Shown: positions 1 to 13,955, counted from the first letter of the stretch. The stretch is 64,000 bases of DNA from Ottelia alismoides (GCA_037367405.1 JAZKJV010003133.1:124001-188000); one strand, 5' to 3'. Numbers and translations are program-made. Notes: a model not told the origin generated them from the letters alone.

Positions 1-36
1 TCGACCATAGGTGTCGAAGAATTCGGCTAGCGGCTG

Positions 37-3000
37 TGTTGTTCATGAAATCTCGAGGATTGATAATTGATGATATGAAAGTCATTATCCCCAAAAATCT
101 TGCGGCAAACAAACAATTTTTTATTTTTGCTACTAATTTACCTATATAGCGGACATGATCGAACTCAGGGAGGCTACAATTCCCGAGAGTTATTCAATTA
201 ATCGACAAAAATTCAATTAAAAGAAAAACGAAAACTCAAAGGCAAACTATCCTTGGTTTTTGTGGAATTTTTCTCATTTTTTTTAAATTTTTTTCTATTT
301 TTATTTTCTGATTTTCAAATTTTAGTAATTTTAATTTTGTAATTTTTTTTTAATTTTCAAAAAACAAACAATATGCACAAGATAAAAACCTACACACACC
401 AAACTCTTTTTGTATTTTTTAGTTATATAAAAAATGCTCAAATAAATCCACAGAAAATATTTTTGTGTTTTAAAGATTTTAAAATATTTTTGGGAATTTT
501 TGTAAAATTTTCAGATGTTTTTATATTTTTAAAAATCAAACAATGGTAAAATGAGAAATAATGTACAACCAGGATTAATTTGCAATTTAAAAATAATTTA
601 AGTACCCAAAACTCCTGTCAATTATTTTTATGATAAACTATATGCACATATCTACAAACAGGAAGGGGAAAACCATTATTGGATTTTTGTAGATTTTTTT
701 TATGATTTTTATAATATTTTTAGTATTTTTCAGTTTTTTTGGGTTTTATAAAGACTTAACACATGAAATTTGGGTAGAAATTAAAAGACAATGGAATAAA
801 ACTACTCTAATCTTTTTGGAATTTTTGGAACAATATTCAAATTTTTATGAATTTTAGAATTTCAGAAAGATAAAAATGACATGTTTTTATTTTAAAATAA
901 TAATAAATGAAATTAAAATGCAATGAAAATTTTATGCTAAAATGAATAGCACATCAGAAGTATAGCATGATTTTTCAAGAATTTATTGACCAAAGAGAAC
1001 ATTTGTTTAAATGAAGACGATTTGTAAAATAATGTCTGGAAATGAAGGTCTGATCTGCAATTGTTTATTGTTCTAGCATAAATAAATAACAAGAAATAAA
1101 CAAAGGATTGAAAATGCAAATTACCAATGTAAACGTGCCCAGCACGTGACTTGTTGGAGACAGGGGCTTTATTGCAGGTCTGGAAACTTTGGGGGGTATT
1201 AATGTAATTTCTCCAAAAGTTTTTTTATATATCCCCCCTTAGGGTTCCTTTTGTGTCGCTTCGTTCACAAGTCAAAGGAAGGGGCGCCGCCCACCCTCCT
1301 TCTTCCCAAAGGCGGCGGTGGCGGCCGATAGAGGGTATGACAGTGGCAGCGGTGGTGATCTTGCGGCCAAGGGCTGGGGTCAGTCCGTGTAGGAGGGTGG
1401 GGAAGGCGGAGGTGGTGGCGCGATGAGCGGTGGTGTGGAGGGCCAAGGACGAGGTGCTTAAGGGGGTTCCACCCGATGGCGGCGGCGAGGTGGTCTTCAG
1501 CGGCGGTGGCTGTGTGGAGGAGGGCGGCGAGGGCCGATGGAGGAGGGCATCCGCGGCGGTGTAGGGCACGGGTGGTGAAGGCGTGCGATGGCATGGGCTA
1601 TGGTAGTCGTGGCCGCAGGTGGCTGCGGGCGGAGATGGAAGGGGGTGGCGGCTCCTAGCTGCCCCCCCCCCCTTATTTATTTTTTTTGTTTTTTTTGAAT
1701 GTCAATAGTAATGAAAAAAACCTTTTTTATATTTTGTAATTTTTAAATTCGAAATAGGGAAATTAAAAACAGAAAATAGAAATATTTGTAAATTTTTTTG
1801 TTGTTGTTTTTTTAATGATTCTGCAAAACAAATGTTAGAGAAAAAGAAAACAAATATATTTTTTATATTTATTTATTTATAGACAACTTAGGACGCAAAC
1901 CCGATGGTTCAAATCCCAAAATCAAACAGAAAATGGGAGCGGGGATCCGACGAAAATGGAAGAATCGAATCCGATTCTCCGACCACCTTGCGTAGTCGGA
2001 GTTGATAGATCGTGGAAGATAGAAAATGAACGTGGAGAGTACAAGAACGTGAGATGAAAAATCGAGATCGAAGCGGATCGAATCGTGATGGATTTTTTTT
2101 AAGATCTTGGAAAATGAAATGACGATGAAATGAAGTTGCGAAATTTAAACTACGATTAACCTAGATAAAAAAATGAAGAAATAACAATGGATCTCACCTT
2201 AGGAGCGGAAAACTACCGTGATCGCCTCGACGAAGGCTGACTCACTGTCACCGGATGTCTTGGAGGCTAGGCACCTTTCTCGACAAGAAGGCTCTCGGAG
2301 ATCGGGCTCCTCTCACCAAAGATTGATCTAGTTGGAATGAGGGAGAAGAAGACATATAAATAGAAAAGATAATGGAGATGAAATTTGAATTTTTGGCTTT
2401 TTGGATAAAGATAATAGATAAAATTGAAATGAGATAGAGATAAAAAGATAAGTATCAAAAAATATTTACAAAAATTAACTAATTTTTTGAATTTTCGTCA
2501 CTTTATTTATTGGAAAATTAAAAGTTAATTTTTTTTATTTTTTGTGGAGGTTAGTCAAGAAAATTTAATATATACATATGTTATATACATATATAACAAT
2601 ATATACATGGGTAAATGAGGAAATTAGATTTTTTTAAAAAAAATTTAATTTTTTAATTTTAATTTTTATTTTAAAATAATTAGTAAAAAATAAATACAAA
2701 TATATATATACAAATACAATATGTACAAAATACATGGGAAAATTGCACAAACCACTCCAGAAAACAAACTTTTTTACTCGTAACTCTAAAAATTATGAAA
2801 ATACTACCATTTTAAAGATAATTTAATTTAGAACCTAATGGAAGTGAGATTGGTTCAATTTGAGTTCATATGTAGCCGGAATTGGTATTTCAATTAGTGC
2901 TTAATGGCTTTTTCCAAGTGTGGTTGCTTTTATTATGTACATGATTTAATTGTATAATTATTTTTATTAATTAGAACACATTTTTATTTACAACTTTGGT

Positions 3001-3921
3001 TTTGAAAGTTATTTGATTTGAGGTCAATTAAGGTACAAATAAAATAGTGAAGTTTTGGTTGTTCCAGTAGCTTATTATGCTCATCTTGCTGCATTCCGCG
3101 CTCATCATTACTTAGACGGTGATGCATCTAATGGTGGCTCGACTGTAGCGGGGACTGCTGATTCCGGTGGTGAAGTTTTGGTGCACGTTCTTCCTAAGAT
3201 CAAGGACAATGTGAAAGAAGTGATGTTCTTCTGTTGATTGGTAGATTTCTTGCCCTAGAAGCCTCCTAAGATTTTGGTAATTTATCTCGATTCCTTTGAC
3301 TTCGGGAGAGGAGACAGGGCATCCAAGTTTCTCCATTGACACTGCTTTTTTAGCTGGACAGAGAATGTGATCTTTCTTGGTGTGTATAGACAGTGTTCTA
3401 CAGGTCTCCCACTAGTGCAGAATTTTGGGGATTCTGCATTTACTGAAGAGTTGTTTTATTTTTTTTGTCATAGCCAGGCCATATATTTCTACTTGAACTT
3501 GAGACTAGATCAGACTTTTTTATTTCGGATATATGAAAGATGCATGCCACTTCTAGAAAAAAAATAAAATAGTGAAGTATACAAATATACACAGCACACA
3601 ATTTTTTTTTGGATTTTCTAATTGAGGACCCTATCCCCCCTACTTATTCTTGGTCGATCAGGTCAAATCTTGACCTTCTCTCGGGGTTCGGGTTAGCCTG
3701 TATCTATTACATATATACAATCTTCCTTTTTTATTTTCTTTTCTTTATTTTTCCTTTCTTTCTTTATTCATTTATTTTAAGTTAAAATAACATACAAATA
3801 TACAATATTTACACACAGATGCAAGTTAGTAAGAATGTGAAGTTAGTATTATATACATGTATTTTATAAGGGATTTTAAGCTAAAATAAATGAATAAAGA
3901 TGACAAATCGCATATTCATCG
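37..3921 (-). repeat. 3' LTR of old Athila-like element
   Basis: This matches 13976-17628 along most of its length; both start TGTTGT and share AT-rich tracts, a GC-rich block (about 1250-1660) and the terminal segment ending near TTCATC. In element orientation it is the downstream LTR, because the PPT-like C/T run follows it at 3922. It is longer than its partner mainly because of a 508-bp retrocopy insertion (3054-3561) and about 190 bp (2402-2600) missing from the other copy. Its last base reads G where CA is expected, probably a point mutation. Confidence 0.85.
3037..3578 (+). pseudogene. Argonaute 3'-end retrocopy (5'-truncated processed pseudogene)
   Basis: From 3054 a plus-strand frame encodes the extreme C-terminus of an Argonaute protein. 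The PIWI-domain signature AYYAHLAAFRA is followed by a Gly/Ser-rich stretch and the ending IKDNVKEVMFFC with a stop at 3235-3237; Argonautes of the AGO1/AGO5/AGO10 group end in this way. About 320 bp of 3'-UTR-like sequence follows, then about eight A residues (3557-3564). The insert is bounded by a perfect 17-bp direct repeat (3037-3053 and 3562-3578). The partner LTR has the uninterrupted site once, near 16911-16927. Poly(A), long TSD and 5' truncation together indicate LINE-type retroposition of an AGO mRNA. It lies opposite to the host element. It has no promoter or upstream domains, so it cannot make a working slicer. Which AGO clade it came from is unresolved. Confidence 0.88.
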
Positions 3922-5428
3922 TCCCCCTGTGCTTTACCCTTGCTAGTCCCTTAACAAACACTTATTTGAAAGAATAAGTGAAGAAAAAGGAAAGGAAAGG
4001 GAAAATAAAGAAAGTAGAATAATATTGAGTATTAAATTTATCTTCATAAAATTGTAGTTTAGAGCTCTCTCAGACCTTTGGATTATTAGTGTGTCGGAAC
4101 CGTAATGGGAAATGGATTTAAAACCTAACAGCCTCTAAGTTCCACAAGACTCCTATTCAAGTCTCCTCAACAGTCAAGTTAGAACAAGTCTACATACACC
4201 AATTCTTATGACTATGAATCTTTACTTGTACGGTGTAAGTGAGGTATAGCTCCCCATCTCAGAAGTAGCAAAGAAACATCCTCCCTCAACAAGGTAACTC
4301 TAGTTCCCTGGTCTTGCAACTTTTTCCTCGAGGAGCGGAGATATTCCCTTCTATGTTCAAGTACAACCAGCTCAAGAAGAGGGGATGGAGAAAAGAATGG
4401 ACGGTAACCAGCGTAGATACCTATCCTTTGATGCATGACCAGTGTAGCCAAGTCATCCGCTGCAAGCTTACAAAAATTTATCTTTGAAGCTCTTATTATA
4501 TTTTTTATCCTTGTATATACACTCCGGCAGGCATTTTACTTTTCAATGAGGCCTGTCCACTTTTGGAGATTCTTCATTTTTCCATACTTTTTTTAAAGCA
4601 TATATACATAAGGAGCTTTTCCTCTTGAGCAAGTAGACTATCCCTCTTTTGAAGCATTATTGCAACCCCACAACATCCTGTCTTTAGACCTCAATGTCGC
4701 TAGACCAGGTTGAGACGTACTTCCTTCCCTAGAGGAAGACGAGAGGTTCTGCCTAGATGTACTACCCTTGTATGCTACCAAAGCCAAAAGATTCTGCCTC
4801 CTCACTACCTCATCCATGAAGAGCTACATGTAGAGTGCTTGTTCAAGATAAGCCACGGTCTGAAAGAATCATGCGTGTGTTGTTAAATGTTCGACTTAGA
4901 CTAATCAAGATGACATGTGAACATAGTCTTATGGACTCAAAAATTAAGTCACTAGGACCTGAAAAGTCTTAACTCCACCCAACTAAGCTCCATTCTTCAA
5001 TTTTATTCCAGACATAGTTTAAATGTCAATACTATCCTAAAAAATACACATGCAAATGCAAAAAAATATGTACAATGCAAAGAAAGCATTTTTTTAAAAA
5101 TGATGCACATGCGAAAAAAATAATTTTCTAATTTTGAACTTTTTATGGATTTTTTGGAGAAAAATGCAGATGTAAAAGAAAGATTTTTTTTGAATTATGC
5201 AAGTTTTTATAGATTTTTGATTTTGTAGTTTTTTTTTCAAAAAGGAAAAAGGTTTAGTAAAATATATACAAGTATATACAAGATTTTTTTGTGTTTTTTT
5301 GTTTTTGTTTGTTTTTGTTTTTGTTTTTTTTACACACATGAATTTTATAAAATTATAAACATATCCCACTCAAATAAACATATTTAAAAGTACGAGTTAT
5401 GTCTAAAGTATATATACAATATATACGA
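3922..5428 (-). other. Noncoding 3' region of old Athila-like element
   Basis: This lies between the integrase relic and the 3' LTR and aligns by eye with 46861-48480 of the young element (for example the blocks around 4200-4450 and 47150-47400). No reading frame of an env-like protein is visible. A C/T-rich start (3922-3927), purine-rich in element orientation, is the likely polypurine tract. Confidence 0.6.
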
Positions 5429-5434
5429 CACCCC

Positions 5435-5810
5435 CATACTTAGCTCGAACTATGTCCTCATAGTGATCAAAGAGCGAAAAAGGAAGACATAACTCGTGCT
5501 AAGTATAGAAAAGTGAAAAGACTCCTATGCTACAACGACTCAAAGAAAAGATAAAAAAAGAGAAGTTGGTGATCCCCCCATACTCAGGATCAAGTAATCC
5601 TAAGTATAGTATAGTGTACAAAAGGGAAAACTGATTGAGAGAATGTACAGACTCAAAAATAAAAATACACGATATGAACAACATCACCCCCTATACTTAG
5701 GGTGGAGTATCCCTAAGTATAGGCAACAACAAGAGTGATGAACATGACGAATATGAACAACACAAATCATTCACCCTCCTATACTTAGGATAAAGCACAT
5801 CTAAGTATAG
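5435..5810 (-). repeat. Array of four CTATACTTAG hairpins downstream of pol (old element)
   Basis: Four inverted repeats of the type CTATACTTAGG...CCTAAGTATAG occur at about 5435-5508 (long loop), 5580-5608, 5691-5722 and 5779-5810. They occupy the same place and order as four hairpins at 48488-48818 in the young element. The last has an outer stem (ATTCACCC with GGGTGAAT, closing near 5842) whose sequence differs from its counterpart but still pairs. Function unknown. Confidence 0.7.
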
Positions 5811-5895
5811 CATATATACACACACAGAAAAGGGGTGAATGATAAAATAGGAGAAGAAAGAGTGAAACGAAAGGATATACAAGAGGAGTGGATGA

Positions 5896-8516
5896 TCATG
5901 TATCAGACACAGAAGATGGAATCAAAAGATCATCATCTGATACCACATATATCGAATCAATGACAAACAGGAATGTATCATGATCTAGATATGGCTTCAG
6001 CAACATTCCATTCACAACAAATGGTTGTGTGTCAGATGACAACCTAGATATGACAATACTCCCATTGTCACGCATAGCTCTCACGATGAACGGTCCTGAC
6101 CACTTGCTTTTCAATTTTCCTGGAAACAACTTCAAGTTAGCATCAAATAACCAAACTTTCTGATCAGGAGAGAAAGTCTTTCTTCGAATGTGTTTATCAT
6201 GCCAGTGCTTGACTTTTTCCTTAAGTGAGTTATCATATGCAAAGTCTCGGAATTCCAGTAATTTGTTCAAATCCAACTTCATGTTCTTTCCTGCCTTCTC
6301 ATAATTTAAATTGCATACATGGAGTGCCTATAAAGATTTGTGAATTAATTCCACTGGCAGGTGGCAAGGCTTTCCATACACCAATCTATAGGGAGACATA
6401 CCCAAAGGAGACTTGTACGCCATCCGATAAGCCCATAGAACTGAATCAAGCATCTGGGACCAGTTCTTCCTATCTGGACGTACACGTTTTTGCAATATCG
6501 TCTTGATCTCCTTATTTGAAATTTCTGCCAAGCCATTAGTATGAGGGTGATAAGGAGACACAACTCTGTGTTCAATGGTGTACTCCTTCACAAGCTTCTT
6601 TACTTCTCTATTAATGAAATGGCTTCCCCTGTCTGAAATCAGTATTTTGGGAATACCGAACCGCGCAATAATATGGTTCTTGAGAAAGGAACACACTGTA
6701 CGACTATCTGCAGCTCGGGTGGGGATAGCCTCCACCTATCGACTAACATAATCCACGGCGAGCAGGATGTACTAAAATCCCTGACTGACAGGAAATGGGC
6801 CCATGAAGTCTATGCCCCAAGCATCAAAAACATCATAAATATGTATATATCTTAGGGGCATGGTATCTTTGGAACCAACAGTTCCTCCCATTTTCTGACA
6901 ATCAGTACAACCTCGAACATACTCTATAGAATCCTTAAACAATGTGGGCCACCATAGGCCACTCTGTAAAACCTTTGCTGTCGTGTCTTTCCCTGAATGA
7001 TGCTCACCAGATTCTAGTTTGTGACAGTGCCCAGGTACACTGGTGTGTTCCTCCTGACGAATGCACCTTCTTCAGATACAATCCGCACCCTCGCGAAATA
7101 GGTACAGATCCTCCCATTGGTAATAATGAATCTCTGACAGAAATCTATCTACCTTGTACTTCGACCAATCTTGTGGAACTTTCTTGGAGACAAGATAGTT
7201 CACAATATCGACATACCATGGGAGTGAGTCCACAGACAAAATGACCTCATCTGGAAAGGTTTTGGAAATAGGAATCATGTTCTTCTCAGAGGTCTCTGTA
7301 TCTGTGATATGGGAAAGGTGATCTGCCACAACATTTTTCACTCCAGGTTTATCTCGAATCTCTAAATCAAATTCCTGGAGAAGAAGGATTCATCTAATAA
7401 GGCGTGATTTAGCATCCTTCTTTGCCTGCAAGTATCGTATGGCAGTGTGATCCGTGTACACAATAACGTGTGAACTGATGAGGTAAGATCTGAATTTTTC
7501 TAGCCCAAACACAACTGCTAACATCTCCTTCTCTGTAACTGTATAATTTCGTTGTGCTTCATCCAGAGTCTTGCTAGTATAGTGTATAGCAAATGGTATC
7601 CCATCCCTTCTCTGTCCTAAAACAGCTCCAACTGCGAAATCTAAGGCATCTGTCATGATCTCAAAAGGAAGAGACCAATCAAATGGTTGTAAGATAGGAG
7701 CACTAGTAACCATTTCTTTCATCTGATTGAATGCAAGGAGGACTTTCTCATCAATAATAAAATCAGTCTTCTTACACAGAAGCTCAGTCAAAGGTCTGGC
7801 GATTTTGCTGAAGTCCTTTATGAATCTCCTATAGAATCCTACGTGTCCCAAAAATGACCTCAACTGCTTCAAATTCTGCAGTGGCTCTAACTTGGAAATC
7901 ACGTCAATCTTAGTCAGGTCAACCTCCGTACCATGTTTGGAGATGACATGGCCCAATACAATCTCATTAGTCACCATAAAGTGACTCTTCTCCCACGAGA
8001 GCACTAGGTTTACCTCACAGCAACGTTGAAGAACTCGGTTTAAATGAGCAAGACATGTGTCACAAAACTATCCTCGTAGATCGAGAAATCGTCCATGAAG
8101 ACTTCAAGAAAATTACCCACCATACCAGCAAAAATGGCCAACATACACCTTTGAAATGTAGCAGGGGCGTTACACAATCCAAAGGGCATCCGTCTAAAGG
8201 CATAAATGCCAAACAGACAAGTGAAAGTAGTTTTCTCTTTATCCTCAGGAGCGATAGCAACTTGGTTGTATCCCGAGTATCCATCTAAGAAGCAAAAGAA
8301 CTCTTTCCTTGCCAGTCTCTCAATAATCTGATCAATAAAGAGCAGTTGAAAGTGATCCTTCTTGGTAGTTGAGTTCAAGTGTCGGTAATCTACACAGACA
8401 CGCCATGAAGTAGGTACCCGGGTCAGAATCTCCTCACCGAGGTCATTCTTTACGATCGTAATCCCGGATTTCTTTAGGACCACATGTAAAGGGCTGGCCC
8501 ATTTGGAATCCGAAAT

Positions 8517-8565
<49 letters not shown>

Positions 8566-11500
8566 GCAGCATCACACCATTTCTTGATCTCAGACATGAC
8601 AACCTCCCTTAGATTTGGATTTAGACGACGCTAACATTCACGAGAGGGTTTAGAGTCATCCTCTAGGTAGATATGATGTGAGCACAATGCTGTATTAATC
8701 CCACAAAGATCCGAGCTATTCCATCCTATGGCCTTGCGATTTCTCTCAAGAACCTCTAGCACACGAGATTCTTGTTCAGCGGTCAACTACGAGCTGAGGA
8801 TGATCGGAAACATTTGGGGGGACCCATAAGGAAGGCTTTTTTTAACGTTGATGGTAAAACCTTGAGCTCAGGTGGGGTCTGAATCGGATCTGCAATAACC
8901 TCTTCTATTGTAATGGTAGATGGTATGTGATCTATGCTCTGTAGACTATCTACCTTGGCTACTGACGGCTCAGCAAATAGAATATCTGATAGATCTGTAA
9001 TGAATGATCTTTGCTCAGAAAGGAAGGGCTCATCATGATGTTCAATATTCTTATCAATTAACGGCTAAGATATCTCAGCAATAATCTCAGAAAGATGTCT
9101 CTTATCTGTGCATAAATCAGGAAATTCAACGAATGGCTCAGATATCTGGACCTCAAAACTCTGCTCAAACTACTCATCGGAAACTATCTCAATTGGACCA
9201 CCAAGGGAACTCATGTCGACTGTGCTTTCCAGAGAGTCCTTTTAGGAAAGGAACTCTTGGATATCTATAAAATCCGTGAAAAGATCTGTCTCTCTGAATT
9301 CAACAAGAAAATCACAGTCATCTAGCTCTGATGTAACTTTCTCTGTATCATTTGCTGCTGGTGGCGGTGATGGTCTAGGATCAAAGATTGTCTCAATTTT
9401 CACCTTGTCACTACGAGAGTGAAAGATGATCTCTCTAGTACCATAATCAACTACTGCTTCGGCCATTCGGAGGAACGGTCGATCTAGTATGATCGGGGTA
9501 TGGAGTAACGGTGTAGGTGTGTCCATATCCATGACAACAAAATCAGTAGAGAATTTCATTCCCTACACCATTACTATAACGTCCTCTAAAATGCCTCTAG
9601 TCCTCTTAATCGATCTATCAGCAAACTGAAGGATCATTCTGGTTGTTTTAAGAGGCCCTAACTGGAATTCAGTTAATAAAGAGGAAGGCATGAGATTAAT
9701 GGAGGAACCGCTATCAAGAAGAGTATGATCAAATTCTTGATCAAAGATATGGCAACAAATGTGAGGTGCTTTCTTGTCTTTCTTTTTAGGCGGAAGGTTA
9801 CTAATGGCATGAACTGCGGTCATGGTCAAGATGTGTTTCTTTGTTTCCTTTTATTTGTTCTTCCTTGATTGACGCTTTTGGGTACATGCCTCTTTCATTC
9901 CCTTTTTTACTGTAGGCATGGCTTTAAGGAGTGGAATCTTTAAAAAGATGTTCTGTAATATCTCAACCACTCCAGGATCAGATAGTGCTGTTTTTAATTT
10001 TTGATTTTTTTTAATCTTTGAGAGCAGAAGAAAATGGCACAAAATCAGAATAAACATGCAAATGTTCATTTCCTTTATTCAAAGTAGAATCATCATGTAC
10101 AAGAGAACAACCGGAATCAGTGTGTACAGTGTTGTCCAAACTACGTGAAGGAAAAATAGAATCTAAAACAAAACGGGATGTTGCTGCTGAAGAGGAAGAA
10201 TATGCGACTGGTATATTCTCCCGTGCTGATGGTGCTCTACATCTGCCTGATGAAGGTGATGGTGAAGGTGGTGAAACTCCAGATGTGGGTGCTGCTATAC
10301 TAGGCCTCTCGACTGCTGGTGAAGGAGATGATGTACAAGATGGTGCTCTCTCAGTGGATCGATCTTCCAACCCCAACTGCTGTGTGGGCGGTTGCAATCT
10401 CCTACCGCTCTTGAGATTAATAGCGTCAGATAAACATGTAAAATCAAGGTACATACCTGTCTCGAGGGTGGGTGGGCTATTGGCTACCTGCTCCTTGCGT
10501 CTAAAGTTGTTGGGGTTGGCTTCAAACTGTACTGGAATCAGTGTCTTGGTGGTGGTCAGGTCGTCAATCCACTGAGTTAGTTCATTCATGTTCTTCATAA
10601 GCAGTGTAAGTTGGTCCAGTGCTCGATTGACTGAAGGGGCCTCAAGTTGCTCATTGATTGGCTGTTGCTGAGGCTGATAGTACAGAGGTTGTTGGTACCC
10701 ATACGGATTCTGATAATGAGGATGAGGAGGGGGAGAATACTGTCCATAGTATGCAGTCTTTTGCTGGTTAGGATGAGGGAAGTACATGGACTGCTGCTGT
10801 GGCTGGCCTTGTCTCCAGTTTTGGAACTGAAGTGGAGACTGATACCGAGGCTAGAATTGATGGTGTTGGTACCGGTACTGCTACTGTCTTCCTCCCTGAA
10901 ACTGGTGGACGGGTCTCTGACCCTGCTGTGAACCCAACTGGCCTTGCCCTGATGGACGGGGCTGGTTTCGCTCACGGTCGAACTAGATACCGTTCACCTC
11001 ATGAATACCAAGTGGAGGTGGAGACTGTTGCTCAGGAATGTAGGCTACTTCCTGTTGGTATGGAACTATCTGATGTGAATGATGTTGAACCTGGTCAGGT
11101 GTCTGCACGTAATGGACATGCTGAACTGTGGATGGTCCTCCGTTACTCTGCTGGCTGGAAGAAGTCTGCTCCCTAGTAGAGATATTGGTTGCTGCACTCG
11201 TACTGTGGACTGCATTGATCGTACTCACAAGAAGCTCCAGGTGCTTTGTTATCTCATCCAGCTTATCCAGGTTCTTTGTCCTCTGCTCGATCACATGAAG
11301 CTTATCAAGTTCCTTGGATCGCTTTTCAATAATGTCCACTTTGGATAGGTGGTTTCTAATGATGGCCAGGTCAGTGCTATCCACCTTATCCACTTCTTGT
11401 GTTGACGTCATATTGACATCCTTGTGGGGTATTGCAGGGGAGGTGATGGGGTGCTTCTGAAAAGCACGTGAAGAAGAAAGAGCTGTTGAACTTTCTGTCA

Positions 11501-12567
11501 TCTCCTCAAAAATTTGGTAAAGGCCATCCCCGTCCTTATTGCAGTGACTTCCCCCACAAGCGGCATCTACCAGCTTCTGATTCTCAATGCTTAAACCCCC
11601 AAAGAAATTTTGTACAAGGCTAGTCTTCGGAATATCATGATGGGGGCATTTCTCCGTCAGATCTTTGAATCGTTCCCACGCCTCGTGAAAAGGATCAGGG
11701 AGAAATTAGCAATTAAGGATCGCATTTGGTTGAGTCCTCCAAGTGGATAATACTTGTTCAAAAATGTGAACCTCAACTCTTCCCAAGTAGTGACAACCTT
11801 CCCCAAGTGATTTAACCAATACAAAGCTTTGCCCATCAGACTGAAGGGAAAGGCAGTTATCTGCATTACCTCTAATGGGACATTTGGGTAGTGTATTGTT
11901 CTACAGATGCGATCGAACTGCTGGAGGTGTATATAAGGCTCTTCATTAATATTTCCATGGAATATTGGGAGAAGAGGTAAAATAGTAGGCTTAAGCTCAA
12001 AATTCCCATGAACTGCAGGAATTTGTATCCAAGAATTTGTTTGTCCTGCCCCTGGATTATAATCATCTTTCAGTGTAGGCTTAGCCCCAGAATCTATATG
12101 AGGTTCTTCTCCCCCATTCCCACCTACAGGGTTTCCGTTATCCCCCTCTCTCCTATCTTCTCTTTCCTATCTCAGCTTGAGAATCATGTCTCTCAATGCA
12201 TTCTGAAAGTTAGCTGCTCTGCTATCTGGGCTTGAATTGTTTAGATGGAGGCTAACATGGTGCTGTTGATCTCGCTCTGCTCTGACATGGTTCCCTTTCC
12301 CTTTGGTGACATCAAGTGTTCGGTGTCTGACTCTGAAAATGTGCATGATACTCGATTAGTACTTAGAATTGATGGAGTCTTAGATATTAATTCGATATTA
12401 AAGCCAATCTCAAATAATGGATTGATGGATGTTGTGAAGGGCAGAGTGGAGAAAGTGGAATTTATGGGAAGTGAGTCTCCTCGAATAGAAGGTGAATGAC
12501 TCGGAGTGTAGAATGAGTTCGCAGAGTCCGAACGAGAAATACTCCGATCCGACATCTTCAAAATCAA
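5896..12567 (-). pseudogene. Degenerate Athila-type gag-pol
   Basis: Read on minus, broken frames follow the gypsy order. They are a gag start near 12567; a gag core at 11657-11866 (WLNHLGK, FLNKYYPLGG); the aspartic protease at 9563-9829 with active-site LLDSGSS; reverse transcriptase at 8040-8597 with VFMDDFS; the RT/RNase H region at 7390-8004 (MTDALDFAVGA, YTDHTA); integrase core at 6328-6735 (LISDRGSHF, NGLAE); and the integrase C-terminal tail at 5896-6282. Each part closely resembles the intact protein at 49024-55806. Stops and frameshifts separate the pieces, so it is non-functional. The integrase tail here keeps the VNGMLLKPYLDHD segment that is out of frame in the young copy. An in-frame TA microsatellite interrupts the RT (8520-8562). 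Confidence 0.92.
8520..8562. repeat. (TA)n microsatellite inside the RT relic
   Basis: About 21 TA units sit exactly where the young element encodes FIYPISDSKW. Read on minus they give a run of alternating Ile-Tyr that stays in frame between the conserved AFIY and PISDSKW residues, so it probably arose by slippage from an existing TATA-like string. Confidence 0.95.
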
Positions 12568-13955
12568 TAGGCAGGATGCGAGAACATGAAGCTCAATGCA
12601 AGAGTGAAAGTGAATGAAGGCGCAAATTACATGAAAGGATCTTTATCACTAACAAGCAAACACAATACAAACCCCCAGTTCACCAACTCAACTCAATGTG
12701 AAGACCGTAAAGGTTCGGTCAATTATCTTATCAATTTAGAGTTGGTGACAATGCAATCTATCAGAGCGGTTAAAGCGAGATGTTAGGAACCCAATGCTCT
12801 CAGGAGATTGGCCCAATCCCAAAGTTAGATCTTTCCTAGCCAGTATGAATTGCGGACCGTTTACCGGCTACCCGATCAATTCTATCTGTTAAGGACTTCA
12901 CGGGCCGCTTTACCGGCTACTGGAGAGATCCTCACTAGAGAACGACTAACCCAAGATAGTAGTCTGAAAAGAGTTCAGGCGTGGCTCTATCCTAGTATGC
13001 GTGTCGCTCTCTCTCTACATACAAAGCAAATAATACGGGGGTTACTCTCCCCAAGACAATGATTTTTCCTTGTGTTTATTTTAAGGTTGAGTTTTCTTTA
13101 GCAGTCCCGTATTTTAGGCAGTTGTCACTTGGTTAAAATATTTTCAAAGAATCTCCTACCGAGTGTCCAATTTCCTTTTTAACTTATGTGAGTGAAAACA
13201 AGGAAGGAGATCGAAAATATTAATGCACGATTAAAAACAATGACGCATGCAGGGTTTAGAGATGCGTACCTTGTCATCAGCACTCTACATGAAAGTGAAC
13301 CGTGCAGATATGAAATAAACTATCCTATATGCAAATACAAGTGAACCGTCCTAGATGATGGCTTCTTTTAAAGGGCTAGAACAAGTTAATTTGACTAAGT
13401 CCAAATTACGCTCCACTCTATAGGTACAAACATTCTTGTTTAGGGTGTTTGGACCTAATTAATTACCTAGCTCAAGTAAATTAATTAAAGCAATCAAGAG
13501 ATAGCTCACGAAATCTGCGAGAAACAAAGAAAAATAAGGCGATGAAAATAAAACCGGTGAGGTCCTCCAAGTGCACCGGCACTTGGCGAAACATACCTCG
13601 CAACAAAATAATGTCTGTTTTACATAGTTCAAATGCTAGAAAATCTCTCTCTCTCTTTTCATTTCCTTCAATTCTTCTTCTCCTCTTCTCACGCTATCCT
13701 ATAGCTTGGTGAAGAATCAAGCCGCCTCCACATCGCTGGGGTGCTTCGGCTCTCCTAGGATCACCTCCTTGCTCCGCGGGCCCTAATAAGAAAAAGAAAA
13801 GAGAATGTGTAAGAAATACAATTATCAAATATGAGAAAAGAAAAATGAAATGAAACAGTAATTATGAACAATGAAATGAATGGGAAAATGTAAATGGAGA
13901 TTTACAACAAAGAATAGCAGGTCAAAAAAGAAACCTAACTACCCTCGCCGTGGCT
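12568..13955 (-). other. Leader between PBS and gag of old element
   Basis: This matches the leader 55807-57318 of the young element in short blocks (for example around 12669-12735 versus 55860-55925). No coding frame is supported. It carries unknown packaging or translation signals typical of this position. Confidence 0.55.

Noticed and set aside
1225..1658. GC-rich open frames, also at 15173-15637
   Set aside because: Same reason: LTR leader sequence of the old Athila element, frames not conserved between the two LTRs.
3367..3567. 66-codon frame after the Argonaute stop
   Set aside because: It lies in the 3'-UTR-like part of the retrocopy and ends at the poly(A) run.
5094..5369. Lys/Phe-rich minus frame in the old element
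   Set aside because: Low-complexity AT-rich translation of noncoding 3' sequence; no counterpart frame in the young element.
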